Shown: positions 24,736 through 39,662 of the stretch, in pieces
Position numbering within the stretch: the first letter of the stretch is position 1
Layout: each line of letters opens with the position of its first letter
Notes under the pieces: generated by a model
Database searches by the model: none
What the model was told of the DNA's origin: nothing
What the model saw: the letters and a program-made list of their open reading frames with translations, nothing else
Translations under genes and position numbers: made by a program
NCBI GenBank assembly: GCA_907165135.1
Contig: OU015566.1
Coordinates: forward strand, 13,004,157-13,068,156
DNA from: Oikopleura dioica
Lineage: Eukaryota; Chordata; Appendicularia; Copelata; Oikopleuridae
Reading direction: 5' to 3'
Length of the DNA stretch: 64,000 bases

Positions 24736-25544
24736 GCCCGGTCCAAAATTGTCAAAAAACGTCGTTATTTTAGCCGAAGATTGTCAATCATGAGACAAAA
24801 AGCGCGATTCATTTTTTCGCAAAGTTGACTATCTTAGGCCCCTTTTTCGACTCTTTATCGACTATTTTGGGCCTGCAATTGAGTTGACTCTAGAATCGAA
24901 AAACCCCTGAAAATATGTGGACCTGAACTTGTGACCCTTGAAAAAAAAAACGTACTTCCATCGCCAGGCGTTATCAACAAGTTGCTAAAATAGCGATAAA
25001 AATCTGAGCGCAAGAGTGAAATCGATGATCCTGAACATTTCAAGATCATCTCACTGGCCTAAACAACAGTAGCATTAGCGATAAGGACTCGAGCCGGCGA
25101 AAAAAATAGCCTCTAAATGGGCGAAGTTATACTCTGTTTGTATATATGTTTTATCAAAAATGAAGATGGCTCGATACTCGAGATGTAAGCATGATTCTTG
25201 TTTCTGTTTGAAATAAGAAGGCGACTTCCGTCGGTTTTTGTTTGAAAATGCGCCGTCGGAAGCACTCACAGGATTTGACGTTACATCTTTCAAAGAAAAA
25301 ACTCAATAGAACATGTATTATCCCGCTTGACTCCACCTTTCTGAAAAATATCGTATTTGAGAGAAAATAAACAATGATTAAAAATGCACAATTTTGCAAT
25401 TAGAAAAACTGGCAGCTAGACTTTTCCTTTTTACAAAGAAGAACTTATGAAGGGGCTCAACATCCTAGGGCCTAGGACATAGGCTATGTCACCTAGGTCC
25501 CTATTTCAGGATTAGGGTTAGCCTTGCCCGGTTAGGGCTAGGCT

Positions 25545-25655
25545 CGGCAACCTGTGCAGAAACCCTGAGTCAGGCTCTGAAAGAAGATTTGCATCAAATA
25601 TCTTTTCAGAGCCTGACTCAGGTTTTTACACAGGTTGCCGAGCACAGGTTAACTG
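25545..25655. mobile_element. CCTGAGTCAGGG-family MITE, copy 7 (short form)
   Basis: Only the terminal repeats remain: GGCTCGGCAACCTGTG...CTGAGTCAGGCTCTGAAAGA, then the complement after an ~11 bp spacer. It lacks the internal GCGGCTT palindromes. Confidence 0.8.
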
Positions 25656-28587
25656 AAGCTCGAATGCAAATGAAGTCAAGCTCATAATCCTCGGCTCCTA
25701 TATTTTTGTCCATTTACAAATAGGCTCGGAATGCATAAAAATGAAAATGTCGACATTCTTGTGAATACAAAATCGGCACCGGATGATGCGGAAACGGTTG
25801 GTTGTTCATTTTAGGCTGCAGGAGTCTTCTTCCGGCCGGACGAATACTCGACCCGCCCTTTTAAATATCTCCAAGGTTGGAAAAGATGAAAAGTTTATCT
25901 GCTTCCTTTTGTTCTGCGGCCAGATGTGGGCAGAAAAATTCAGGTTCCGCTCCCCAAAATTTTGTGCTTTTGGACTCGAAGAAACAACCACGTGGTTCAA
26001 CAAACAAGTGGCTTTCTGCTTGATTTGCCGTTTTTCTTTGGTTCAATTCGAGGAGAGAGGGCCGTCCTTTATAAGGACCCGGTCTGTAACTTAGGAGGCG
26101 AAAATGACACGAACTAGGGTGGGGATAAGCGGACTTGAATACTGCTCACCGTAATCATATATTGCGCAGCGAAAGACCCTGAGACAGGATTAGAACCACA
26201 TCAGCTCGGGTTCATTAGGTAATCATCCCTCAACTACATTACATAATTACTAAAATAGGAGCTGAAATCTAGTAAAGTTGCCGTAAAAATCAATTTTGAG
26301 AAAATAAATTCTGATTATAAATTTTCATATCTGACTGAAGAAAAATGTCATCATCAAAAATCTGATGGTCAAGATTGATAAGGAATTGTTTATTATTTTG
26401 TTGAAAGCGAAGAAAGAGCGAGCCTATCAGCCGACTCAAAGAGAGGCTAAGACAGAGCTCTGTGCGCGAATCGTGATCACTCAGCGGCGCCCTGCGCAGC
26501 GGGAGACCGCCGCTCGTTAGCGCCACCACTGCGAGATCTCTCTCTATCGAGCAGCACAGTGTGGCGATATACCACATCGTTTGTACCAAACGGTAAAGCC
26601 CCGCCCTGGCTCCGCCTTACCAAATCACGATCCACGGATAGAACAATCCGAACAAGAGAAGTCGAGAGATCTTAACGTGAACCTTCTGCTAACAGTCGCT
26701 TTTTAACAACGGAAGAAAACAAAGAAGAAAAATATGACGACGCTAGAAACAGGACCGCCGCCGCAATTTGATATAACGGTAAGGCCCCATACGATAGAGA
26801 ACGGAGCTTAATAAAATCAATAATAAGCTTGGGGACTCTTATTTCAGAGAAATTAAAAATAGACATTCTGATTGTTTTTCTGGGTCAATTGCAGATAAGC
26901 CGAACTAAGCTGTCATAGCAGGTGTTCTTCACTCTTAGGTCTATTCTTGGAGACAAGATATTTTTGCATCTGTCGACAAATTCTAGATGTATTTGCAAAT
27001 ACTCATCATAAAGCTGGATTTTATATGCAATGCTTGATTTTTATACCCCTAAAGTCCAGTGAAGCCTTCACCTAACCTGTTGTTGTCTAAAAGATTGTGA
27101 AAAAAATCGAGTCAAATATTGATAACATCCTCAAATGTACTGCTCTCTCTATACAGTCTACGTGACCTAAATAACTGTAAATTATCCGTAATACTTGGAA
27201 AATGTTTTTATTACAGAACTACTAATTTATGGAGTAACATGTGACCAAAATACTGTGCCCAAGCCCATTCCCTTTTCTTGCTTCTGTTTGGGTAACTGAT
27301 AAGTAGCTTATCAGTGTTGCATTGTTTAGTATTTGTATTTATGACGCCCATGAGGATGGAGTCGAGAAGGTGGAGTCCATTTGCTCCGTTGATCGCGGCT
27401 TAGCGCACTAATCGGACAGATAAAGATGCAATCGCAAGTGGCTTATCGCACTCAGCTCCCAATCAATGCAACATACACTAGAATAAATTTATAAGGACTT
27501 ACCCGGGCGTGGATCGGAGGAGCTTTTGGCATGTTATTTGAAAATCACTCGAATTTCTTTCAAAAAATGGCCAAAAACAAGCTTCAACTATCCATAACCC
27601 TAATTGCTACACAAAGCCCCCCGCCCAGTTGCAATAACTTTCCGTTACCGGCAACCCAGGCTTGCGCATATTCTCGCTGCTCCCCCAAAAATCAAAGGCG
27701 CAACCTTGACTCCTCCTCTCACTCAGCAACGCCCGGTGCATTTTTGATTCGCGCGACGCTGACAGAGAGGAGCACTTGATTCTTTCTATGTGTGTTCTTG
27801 GCGAAAAAATAAAATAAATTTGAATTTCCGACAACGGGATGATGCACCACCGGTCGTGTAACATTCGGCGGGATGGGTCTTTGATCTTTAAAGAAATTCA
27901 AAAATTCGAAAAAGAGTTGAACAAAGATGGTTGTTTGATTGAGCGCGAATGTGATTCTTTTAGATTGACTGTAGCTCCTTAAATTTACCGAGAGACTCCC
28001 TTATTTCTTGCTCTATTTTGAAGCTCAGGCATTCTGAAGCCTTAGTAGTGCGATATCCTTAAGTTTTTACCTTATCTTAAGGGTATCCGTGGCGATTTAA
28101 AGCTCTCCGTGACCATTTTGGCCACTTGGGTACCAAGAGGTTAAATCAAATCTCCGAGGCTCGCAAACTCGGAAATTGTTGATGATTTGAAGTGTCCACA
28201 CAACATCACAAATTCAATTTGTTGTCCTTTCCCTAGAATCTTTTCCCCGGCTCGCGTTATCGAATATTCCATATTCAGACTGTGAGACTCAAAATCTAAT
28301 TTATCTAATTTTAAAATTTGTCTTGCAAAAAGTCGTGTGCCAGAGCAACTTTCTCTCTCTCTCTCTCTTTTTTATAAGTTTTCTCCAAAACAGCTCATCG
28401 GCTGCAGCGTGTTGACACCAGTTTAACTCCAAACATTAATATTAGTTTAGACTGATCTGATAATGTTTTCCGATTTGGGATCACAATAAACCTCAGATTT
28501 TTTTGCGAAAAAGGGGGAATCCGAAAATAGAGGACACATAAACTCATAAACAAGGCTACTTCCGTTACTATTTCCCGAATCCTTTCA

Positions 28588-29309
28588 ATCATTAATAGGC
28601 TTATTAATGAAAAAAATAATCTTTTTTTCTAGCTTGATAAAGTGCTCATATGACACAGTTTTTGAAAGCCCAGAACCTGAGCGTTAATTTGGGCACCATA
28701 TCAAGGGGTCTGGGCCGTGCCCGCACGGCGATTCAGGGGCCCGGAAGTCCCAAAATAGGCTCTAGAACGCTTTAATCGCCTGGGGCAACCGCCTCCACGC
28801 TCGAGAAGTCTCGTGACCATTTCTAAGTGAAAGAGCTTGTTCTGAGCTTTCAGTAGATACCAAACAATCCTGCTTGCCTGTGCTAACGTGTAAGTTAGAA
28901 CCGAAAAGAAGTCGTTTTTGCACCCAAAATTAAGGGAAATCCGGGCTTTTCTCCTGCAAAAGATGGAAAAATACCATGCTTTTTTGGCAGTTTATCGTTT
29001 GTAGATGACTTTAGGAGAAAGGCAAGCAGGATTACTTGACATCTACTGAAAGCTCAGACCCTCAGCTTTCACTGAGACGTAGTCACGAGACCTCTCAAGC
29101 GTGGAGGCGGTTGCCCCAGGCGATTTTAGAGATCTAGTGCCTATTTTTGGAGTTCCGGGCCCCTGAATTGCCTTGCAGGCATAACCCAGACCCCTTGATA
29201 TGGTGCCTAAATGAAAGCTTAGGTTCTGGGCTTTCTAAGGCTGTGTTATGTGACCCTTATATCAAGATAGAAAAAAGGGTTGATTTTTTCATTAATAAGC
29301 CTAATCATT
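28588..29309. repeat. 720 bp foldback element
   Basis: Two arms of about 300 bp are inverted copies at roughly 85-90% identity: AATCATTAATAGGCTTATTA at the left end pairs with the complement near 29309. Other paired blocks are CACCATATCAAGGGGTCTGG and GGAGGCGGTTGCCCCAGGCG. The ~150 bp centre is unpaired. There is no open frame of note. Such a structure could be a MITE-like foldback transposon or a source of long hairpin RNA. Confidence 0.8.
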
Positions 29310-30588
29310 AATTAGTATTTCAAAAAGAAGCCGTAGCAGTTGTATTTTGAGATTGAGGATAAAAACGTGTGAAACATTAACAACTACAGATTTTACGCTT
29401 TGCCGTGAAAATGTATATTTTCACCCAAAGTGGGCTTTTAGACCGCGCCCTCAACCCGGAAATCCAAATTTCAAACTACACTTTTTCATGTGAAGATAAA
29501 CCCTTAACTTTTACATAACTCTTATCAACTAAAGCGGTTATAAATATAAAATTTTGGCTTGTTTAAGGCCTATATGAAGGTTTTAACTTCATTCTGGTCA
29601 GTTTAAATAAGGGTGTCACAATGTTATTTTTTGAAGAAAAGCCCGTTGCAAATTTGAAGGAAAGATGTCTCCCCCCTTGCATTGACAGTAGTAGATCCTT
29701 AGTCAAGCAGTATGCGCATGAGGAGCCTGCTCTATTAGGTTAGCCAGGGTGTGGCTTATTGTTTTGTGTTTGTAGTTTTTCTCCTTCGTTGTTGGTAGGA
29801 GTAGCGAGTTCGCGAAAATCGCCTCACAACGCTGAGCAAAAACCAGCTGAAGACGGATTTATGCAAATTGCCCATATTGCCCAAACAGCTAACAACGCTT
29901 GTATACGACGCTTGCGGGAAAATAAGATACTTACTGTTTACAAAAGTAACATCGGGTAATTACGCGAAAGGGAGGGGGTTTTGGACAGGCTCCATCAGAA
30001 TCAGCTGGTTTTAGAGAGAATTCGATTTTAGCGACTTGGAATTCCAAGTTCCGATTCTTTAAAAAATGGAAAATCTCAAATTCTAGTTTTCGGTATTTTT
30101 CGCACGTTCTATTATTTGTGTGATTAGATTCAGCGCACTCAGCAGGCGCTTCCGGCGCAGGGGAAGCAGATTAGCGAAGTACCACAACGCTCCCAGGTGC
30201 ACAAACGCAAACGCAATTCCCGATTCCACAGGCTTATCCAAATTCGCTCAGTAGTGACTCTCTCTCCTTATCGATCCAAGCAGCTTCGGAATAAATTCAA
30301 CATCTTGGCACCTTGATTTTTTGGTGCACACGCGGCTACGCGTAATTACGAATTTCGGAATTCATCGCAGCGATGAAAATTATCGCCAAAGTTTACACAC
30401 GCTGCCCGTAAACATGAACATTAAAAGAAATTCCAATACTCGCTCACGTGACCCCAAGGCGATAATCTGCTCCCTTAATTAGCCTGTGAATATTCTTCGC
30501 GAAAATTTTAGAACTTAGCGGAAATTTTAAAGAAGGAATTTCCGCAAAACTTTTTTTCGAAATCGATGGATCCAAATATTTTATTCAG

Positions 30589-31890
<1,302 letters not shown>

Positions 31891-32689
31891 AAAAGCACTT
31901 TCCAAAACTATTTTTCGTGTAAATACAACTCAAAATGCTCAAACTGTAAAAAAAAGCCATTTGTATATTTTCAGCAGAAGAATCTTCCGTTTGGCAATTT
32001 TCCGTCTTTTCAACCGGGGGCTAAACACAGCTCTATGTGTACTATAAATTTTTAATCTGAGGAATTCTATCATTTTGAGCTCGACCGGAAGTCCTAAAGC
32101 CAGCTAGTCGTCTATTAATATCCGTATATTTTAGTCCCACACAATTTAACTACCATAATTTGCAATATCATCGTTTTTCTCGAGTAAAAGTTGACTATTT
32201 AGATCTTGAATAATTAAGATGTGTTATCCAGATATAAATAAATAGGAGACGGAAGACGACTTGGCTCATCCAGCTCAGGGACCGCGAGTTGCTTCCCGTT
32301 CTGTGGGCAAAATAGAAATGGATGAAACTTTAGAAAATTCTGGAAAATAAACACATCACGTGGCAATATTATATGAAAGTCTTTATTAATATGTAAAACA
32401 CTTCACAAATAAAATCAGGCTGAAGACACGACAACAAAAGTCTACTATGCTAGGGATTCATTTTATAAAAAAAAAACATAAATCTTGATCGGCCTCTTTG
32501 CTGAAATTTTATTTGAGGTATTGCTTTATATCTCGAAAAATTCCAAAAGATGGCGCCAAGTGAGCCGAACGATCCAGCCGATTTCCACGGATCTCGGCAT
32601 GATACCGCTGCTGCTACCCGTAGTTTCCCAAGATCTTAGATCGAATTGTGAGCAGTGTCATATTTATTTTTAACAACTCAAATTTTTTA
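31891..32689. other. 3' flank between convergent genes
   Basis: The KLF-type gene (+) and the membrane protein gene (-) converge here. I see AT-rich 3' UTR-like sequence with several AATAAA-like hexamers and no coding region. Confidence 0.5.
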
Positions 32690-34572
32690 TCAAACATATT
32701 CATTATCTTCATCAGCAGACATCGAGTAAGAAGTTGGCATTGGAATGGGCTGCATCCTCGTTGATGCTCGCGATTCTTTAGCAGCAGTCATCATTATCAA
32801 CTTGGCAAGAGTTTCCTTGTCTAGGGATCGGAGCAATTCTTCATTTCCTGAAATTAAAGATAGCAACTTTTTTTACTGACTTGAAAAAACCTGTCTGTTT
32901 CTGAGGTTTTTCTTCGGGCTCAAGCGGATCAATCCCCGCGAATTTTACAGTTTGCCTGAATTTTTTAAAAATTATTTGATGAAATTATAAAGAAGAACTA
33001 CCTTTGAGTTCGAACTGGCAGAGGAGATTCTTTGAGCTCGGAATTGAGCTCTTGCAAACTCCTCAATCTGCGTTGTCGAAGAGGACTCGATCCCAAATCG
33101 AATTTATTACTTTGAAGGGTCGGAATCTTTAATCTGTAAGCAAGACGTTAATTACTATCATGAGAAAAGGAACATTTACGAATTCTGCTGCGCTTCATTT
33201 CTTTCACTGACATCTTCTCTTATCTCTTCACTTGCTCTTTCTACACTCAGCTGAGGGATAAAAGGGATTGTCTTAACCGTGGAAGTTGTATTTTCTGTAG
33301 AGACAGATAGTCTCTGAGAAACGCGTTTTTCATTCTTGTACGATTTTCTCGCCATTTCCGAATTTCGCTTCGCCTTGGTGAATTTTTGCGTAAAGCCTTC
33401 GCGAGAAAGCTCTGCGTTCATGCTCACGAGAGTCACTTTCGTTTTCGTCTACGGTGGATTTTAGTGGTGAAATCATGGAAGAGTACCTTGATCTTTCGAA
33501 CGAAAGTATTCAAACTCGTTCTACTTGACCACCGAAGTTGTATGTAAGTGTAGATCATGAGAAAGGAGAAAATGAATGTGGCGCTTGTTGAAATCACATA
33601 AACCCCTGAAAAGTGAAAATTCGTTCTTATGAAAACCGACTTACAGAAAAAGACGGAATAATTGAGAGCGCCTTCGTCCAAATCTTCATCGACTTCAGCT
33701 TGACTGACAACGATCGTCCACCCAACACAAATAAAGACTTGAAAAGCGAAGGAGGCTAGGTTCAGAACGCCGACGATATAAAATATGTAAGAACGCACCA
33801 GGAAAGGAAGATATGAAAGAGACACTAGAATCGAGTCATAAAAAGATTCAAGAAAATAACTCACAAAAAGCGATTTTGAGGAAACTTGTGACTGCTGCCA
33901 TTGAACTGATGACAAAAACCAAGTCTTCTGGCCAATGCAGCCAAAACCGTGACCCGTAATTTGGGCAATTTTCATCCCAGACAAATTCGCTAGTGTCATT
34001 TTCGTGGAATTCTTTTTCAGCATTGTAGAATTTCTGCCAGCTTATGCATTCTCTTTGCTGCTCTTTTGGCTCCTCTCGAAGGATCTTTGATCTAACAGAG
34101 GTTAAGGAAGAAGCTGTTGTTGTTGCTAACTCTGTTGAAGTAGATTGGTCCTCGTTGTTGTCAATAAAAGTGATGCAACAAATTTGGAAGAGACCGAGGT
34201 CAATTTCCGGAACTACATTTTTCGGGGTACCATCTGTTTCTAGTTCAACTGTGCTCCATTTTGCATACGAGATAGCTTTCAAAGGGCTTTTTAGCAGTTC
34301 CGAAAGAGTAATCAAAAAGCAGAAAGGGGCCCGTTCCGAAAATATCAAAAATCTGTACAACGGCAAAAACGATCGAATAAACAGTTCCCACTCGTATTTC
34401 CATATGCTCGCTCTCTTTTCTGAGAAAAGTTTTCTCTAAGTACCTTTTTTCTTCTCTTTTTCCAACTTTTGCTTGTTCTTTCTTGCTCTCGAATACACGA
34501 AATGAAGAATGCTTTATTTTGCATAACTCGATGAGCACACATAGTAATAATGGTCGTCTCGGCAAATGTCAT
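32690..34572 (-). CDS. Four-pass membrane protein with long Ser/Lys cytoplasmic tail
   Basis: Read on the minus strand. The 5' part is uncertain (candidate first exon from ATG 34572 or inside 34459-34565). From about 34360 the frame gives a first hydrophobic helix ending SYAKWSTVELETDG, then an extracellular loop with a Cys pair and W (FQICCI, WDENCP), helix two (VFVISSMAAVTSFLKIAF), helix three (YIVGVLNLASFAFQVFICVG), an acidic loop and helix four (VYVISTSATFIFSFLMIYTY). The cytoplasmic tail ends SMSADEDNEYV at the TGA 32690-32692. The layout (W in loop one, four helices) resembles the claudin/PMP22/clarin superfamily, but I cannot name a member. Introns at 33607-33644, 33814-33872 and 33445-33485 are GT-AG. 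The intron at 33134-33205 keeps frame only as GA-AG (donor GAAAGA). Confidence 0.62.
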
Positions 34573-34659
34573 GAGACGAACACGGTAAAATATTTGACGA
34601 AAATCCCCCAAAGAGAATACCACAAACTTACTATTCATTCTTTTCGATGATTTGGAAGC

Positions 34660-34862
34660 TAGGCTAGGCAACCTGCGTAGAAAACCTGAGTCAGGGTTTG
34701 AAAGATCATCTATGAAAAGCCGCGAAGAATTGTCTTTCCAATTTATACTCAAATTCTAGCGAAGCCGCTTGGCGGCTTAGTTTTTAAAAAACACGCTTTT
34801 CATAAATGATCTTTCAGGCCCTGACTCAGGTTTTCTACACAGAATACCGAGCCTAGCTTGAA
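34660..34862. mobile_element. CCTGAGTCAGGG-family MITE, copy 8
   Basis: GGCTAGGCAACCTGCGTAG ... CTACACAGAATACCGAGCC, flanked on both sides by TA. It holds internal GAAGCCGC/GCGGCTT remnants and lies just upstream of the membrane protein gene. Confidence 0.78.
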
Positions 34863-35924
34863 AGATGCTCAAATTATTAACTCTAAACCGGCATAGCTTT
34901 TAACAGTTCAGTAGTTGTCAAAGTGGACTTCAAGCAAACGCATTAAAAGTTGCATTAATCATCATCTGGTAGTGTATCGCTAATGAAAGTAACTTTAAAA
35001 TAATCAAAATCAATTATTGCAGCTCAAACGACAGCTCTGCGACAGATGCCCTCCTTAATTATCCATTTTTCATTCTCATCCCCATCCACCCTCTTTTATT
35101 TTTATTACTCCGATCTTATTTATTTATACTAAAGTTAGTGTCTTAATAAATAAAGATTCGTATTTGGTGAATACGTATTCTTCTTCTTTTTTTGTGAATA
35201 TTGACAAGTTAGTTATATTTCAGACGAAAAAATATATCGAGAAAGAAAATATGTTGGCTAATTAAGCAAATACAAGCTGTTGAATTAATAAGATAAAGAA
35301 ATAAAGCGGATTTTCGCCGTGTCATTAACCAATGCACCATTAATTATACAACTAATTGCATGTATCAATGCTGAAAATGAATATTTGCATATTAAACCCT
35401 CTTTCTTACAGTCTACCGGTAAAAAGGTGAGCTGAAAAAATTTCTTCATGCATGATTTGAGCGAAAACCTGGAGTTTGTTTTTATAGGGGCAGTCAATCA
35501 TGCGTGCGTGAAGCTATAAATCTCCTAAGTAAAAGTAAGGTTTCGTCAAAATGTGAAATTTTCAACCGAGAAAGATTGAACAAAAGATTTTTTTCTGAAA
35601 AGGTACAATTCAATGAAGTAAAAATGAAAATCAAGATTCTCTGCTTCTGCTGCAATGCCACTCATTAAAATTATGGGCCATAACCGATACAATTCAATCG
35701 TGACAAAAAAATCATGACTAATTATACCACTTTATACTTTTTTGTATGTTTTTGATTTAATCCACTTCTGGATTTCTGTATGACCAAAACCTGCCTTACA
35801 AAATAAAAACTCAAAAAATTATCTTTACTTATTTATATTTTTATTTACAGTAACAGTGCTAGAACAATCAAATCCAATTCTGAACAGTTCCATGAACAGG
35901 CTACAGTTCTCTTCCTTGCCACTT
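34863..35924. other. Intergenic, no gene seen
   Basis: AT-rich sequence between the HMX gene's 3' end and the upstream region of the membrane protein gene. AATAAA hexamers occur at several places. I see no coherent coding frame. Confidence 0.5.
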
Positions 35925-38442
35925 TCATTCAGCATTCGTGCTCGCTATCTTCGCCAAACTTGAGCTCCCCGCTAGGTTGAGTCGTTGTTGCTGTTCTAGA
36001 GCTCCGAATCGTTCGAGGAGATTTCGCTCTGGCCCATGACTTTGGAGGTAGCCCATGGCGAGTGCGGGGGAGGGAAAGAGCATGTTGTTGAGTAGACTTG
36101 TTGGCTGAAAATCAAGCTTTAGTTATTGATGACTTTATGAGTCTGGAACTAATTAGTACTTAGTGATTGCTTATTGAAATTTGAGTCTATGTTTCTGTAA
36201 TGGGAATCTACCTGTAATCGGCTGAGGCCATTATCAGTCTGTGTCTGACGTTTCCATTTATTTCTTCGGTTTTGGAACCAGATCTTGACCTAGAATTAGA
36301 GTAAGGCGGTGAGCTTTTAAAAAAGAAAAAGTACCTGAGTTTCAGTAAGATTCAGCTGCGTCGCCAAATTCGTCCGCTCGCTACTAGACAGATACCGTTT
36401 TCGCTCGAACCAGGTCTCGAGCTGGAAGATCTGCGCCCGACTGAATGAACAAAAATTTAATATTTATTCGAAAAGATAAAAAAGAAACAATTTAAGGCAA
36501 TTGTTTTCTGAGTAATGAACGCGCTCGTTGAGTGGCAATTAGCGCACACTGCGGCGAAAAAAAAGTTAAAGACACATCGAAAATTCATAGACGAATCAAT
36601 CTCCTAATTGAGGAGCAGCCGACGATCAAGTTTGTCTGTAGTTGCTCACCTGAAAACTGTGCGGGTTTTCTTCTTCTTTGCTTCTCCGCCGCAAGTTTCT
36701 TCTGAGGAGTTTGCGTCTTCTTCAACAAGGTCCAACTAAAATTTCGTTTTAGCGGATGACAATTTTTCATTTTGCAAATCATTGAAATTGACAAAATCTT
36801 AAGGGGCTGAACACCGTTAAGACCGATATTCAAATAGATTTCTTTCACAAGTTAGCAATGTGACACCCTTATTTATCTCGCTCAGAGGAATATTTCTAGC
36901 TCGATAAAAGACTTTTCTATTAAAAACTCGGATAAACAGCGTCTACCCCCTTAAGGAGGGGGTCGACGAGAAATTTTTTTGATGATTGACGCAGGGTACT
37001 TACGTCTAATGCTTCTTCTTTGGAGCTATCAGTGGGTGACTTAGGTGGAACGCTTGGAATCGGTAGCTTTTCACTCTTGAGCAGCTCTTCATAATCTAAA
37101 AGTCCGTTAATTCGACATCATTAGAGAAGGATTCTCTGATTTTACTGGATATACGATTGTAGAGTTAAATATTCATTTCCCAAAAGCGCCCCGGACTAAG
37201 TGTAAAAAGATAAAGCTGTTCATAATTGAATGCCTAACAGGGCCGAAAATCGACAATAAAAGCCGTCAAACAGAATTAATTGCCGAACAAGGAAGAAATA
37301 ATTTGGCGCCGGTCGAACTTCAGTCACGCTTTACCAGTGTAACCAATTGACAGACTATTGCTTCTACTAATGAGATTAAGAATTCACTTTCGTGCCAAAA
37401 TTTTGCCTAAAGCTATCCTTGTTGATTTCTGGACTTACCGTTGGAGTCAGTTTTGGTATCCGTACTGCCCTGATTCGCTCCCAAAACGCCCATCTGACGA
37501 TTCAACTGGCCCCTCAGAAACATCTGGGCTAGCAAGCTCTGTCTTATCAGAGCTTCGGACAGGGTGGAGTTCAGAGCATTTGGCTGGTCGGCATTATTTG
37601 ATGCGCCGTTGGCAAGGTCCATGACCGGGTTGTTTAGGCCTCCAAGACCTGGATAGAGGCTGGAGTACAGTCCGCTCTAAAAGATACTTCGTTATTTTCC
37701 ATAACTTTGATGATCAATTTGAGTTGGTCAAAAAGTCGAATCCGATGCGCGTTAAAAGGATAAGATAATGGATCAATTGCAAGTAAACGGGATTAGATTA
37801 AATATTAAATCTGACGGTTTAATAGTTTCGTCGCCATTAATATCTAATAACGAATTATGAGCAATTGAGATAAAAATTGAGCCGCCAGATTGCCCGTGTA
37901 ATGCATCAATAAGTGACAGTTAAGCTCCTCGATAATCGAACTTCACGACAAAGTCATTTTGCATCATCGTTGATCGAGTTCGGCTCATTATTGGAAGCTC
38001 GAAATCCGTTTCTTACCTGAAGCAATCCTGGAGCTACTGAAGATCGGAGGAGGCTGTTGGCTGATAGAAGCTGGCAAGGAGAGTATCCAGGGGGGAAAAC
38101 CAGGGATGAGTTGCGGGGCTGCAGCTTCTGAAGCTCCACCAAGGAGATTTGCGATGCTAGAATTGATGTTTAGCTTTTCATTTAAAAATAAATGGCCAAA
38201 AAATGATTTTTTTTTATTGAAATTTGCTCTTTGCACTAGAATATTTTGCTTACGAACCTGTATGGAAGTCCTCTAGAATTCTTCGAATCCCCGTCTTTCT
38301 CCGACCCAGACTCTACTGCTTTCTCTTGCTCAGCATCAGAGACACTTTGAGCTTGAGCTTTTCTTTCTTCTTCAATCTCGATTTTGCCCATTGCTTCTTC
38401 TTGAATTCGACTAGCAGAAATAGCTTGAGCTGTGTCTTCCAT
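35925..38442 (-). CDS. HMX-class (Nkx5) homeobox transcription factor
   Basis: Eight exons on the minus strand: 38258-38442, 38017-38156, 37439-37676, 37004-37095, 36650-36735, 36335-36440, 36212-36289 and 35925-36104; all introns GT-AG, phases consistent. The homeodomain spans exons 5-7: [30 protein letters not shown], then [15 protein letters not shown], then [24 protein letters not shown] with [20 protein letters not shown] is the HMX signature. Near the N-terminus [10 protein letters not shown] fits an EH1-like Groucho-binding motif, also typical of HMX proteins. The start ATG at 38442 opens an acidic stretch ([18 protein letters not shown]). The C-terminal exon encodes a short Leu-rich tail. 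HMX genes pattern sensory organs and neurons in animals (established); expression here is unknown. Confidence 0.9.
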
Positions 38443-39559
38443 GATTTCAATTTGAATTATTCGAAACGATTAAAGTAAAAAGTCCAGTGCTCGACGAATA
38501 AAATTTGATTGCGGAAAGAAGGTGGCGCTTGGGAGCGCATCGCCCCGCGGGTCAGGCCCAACAGCGCCACGGGAGAATGAAAAATAATTGAAGGGATTAC
38601 TCGTTAATTATTTACCATCCAAGAACAGGAGTTTATATCTTCAAAGATATGTACTAGCAATGAAAATTTGTCTTGATATATCTAAAGCTAACGAAGGGAT
38701 GAAAGTTAGGAGATTTCATGAGCTAAGGTGAAGGAAGTAACTGTAGCGGGATTTTTGATAGACGATGAATAATTTAATGCCCCTTTTTTGCTTTAAAAAT
38801 GTCAAGTTTTTTGTCACCTGCTGCAAATGGCCCATTTGAAATGGGAATCAACAAAGAGATTTTCCTTCGAAAAATGTTTTTAAGGCTAATATTATAAAAA
38901 AGTTTCTTACTGTATGAAAGATTCTACCTATACATCAGACCGACTGAAATATTGATTCATAGTCCTTGAAATTACACCTTCTGTTACCATTCATAAAAGT
39001 AAAAGTACTCAAAGTACATCTAAATGATGAATACGCATATCAAAGATATTGACGCTAATGATCGCATATTAAATAATATGACCCTACAAGCTGAGCATGT
39101 AATTGCAAAGGCTATTGCAAAAATAATCGGCTTATTTAATGGAGATGACCAAATTCTGAGGTTTCATCGCAAATGGGTAAAATTAATGCTGATTGAAAAT
39201 TGGATTAATTATCTCTCGATTCTCTCTAAGAGATTTCAATTATGGTAAAATGATGGCTTGTAATGGCCCTATCTTCATTTACCAAAGAGGTTAATTGACT
39301 TACCATTCATGGCATTCGATGCAGACATGTCTTTTTGGGGACTCTTGCTTGGTTCTTCTTGTCATTGTCTTCTATATTCACGAAATAGACTGCCACTTTG
39401 ATCTTCCTCAAGAAAAACGACAGAAATTTGCCCTCGATTCTTAGCAAAAGACGAATCAGGTCCTTCTGAGATTCAAGAAGATTAACCGGATTCATCTAGA
39501 GATCGCAATCTTCATCAATGCTAGACGAAATACCAGAATTCCAGCACAAGATTGACATT

Positions 39560-39662
39560 TAGGCTCGTCAACTTGTGAAAAGAGCCTGAGTCAGGGTATG
39601 AAAGGTCTGAAAAATCTTTCAGACCCGGACTCAGGTTTTCCATACAGGTTGACGAGCCTAGA
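39560..39662. mobile_element. CCTGAGTCAGGG-family MITE, copy 9 (short form)
   Basis: GGCTCGTCAACTTGTG...GAGTCAGGGTATGAAAGGTC, then its complement ending GTTGACGAGCC. Flanked by TA on both sides, which would fit a TA target duplication. No internal GCGGCTT blocks. Confidence 0.8.

Larger units (their letters stand above)
22456..30588. other. Gene-poor, repeat-rich 8 kb
   Basis: No convincing complete gene. The stretch holds MITE copies at 22815-23045, 24455-24735 and 25545-25655, a GGTGTC-family MITE at 24526-24683, and a ~720 bp foldback at 28588-29309. A plus-strand block at 23490-23600 (frame RPETPPAQPRTEKSF then GRPPVYKLTKQR, ending CGG before GTAATT) resembles an exon, as does 23345-23395 (GVNNNSFAPPTALKQ), but neither has clear partners. 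The stretch just before 30589 must hold or lead to the first exon of the KLF-type gene, which I could not place. Confidence 0.45.

Noticed and set aside
34245-34565. Minus-strand frame reading straight through from 34565 with a hydrophobic segment
   Set aside because: It hits a stop at about 34247, whereas the alternative frame continues into the extracellular loop and the other membrane helices. The first exon was left uncertain.
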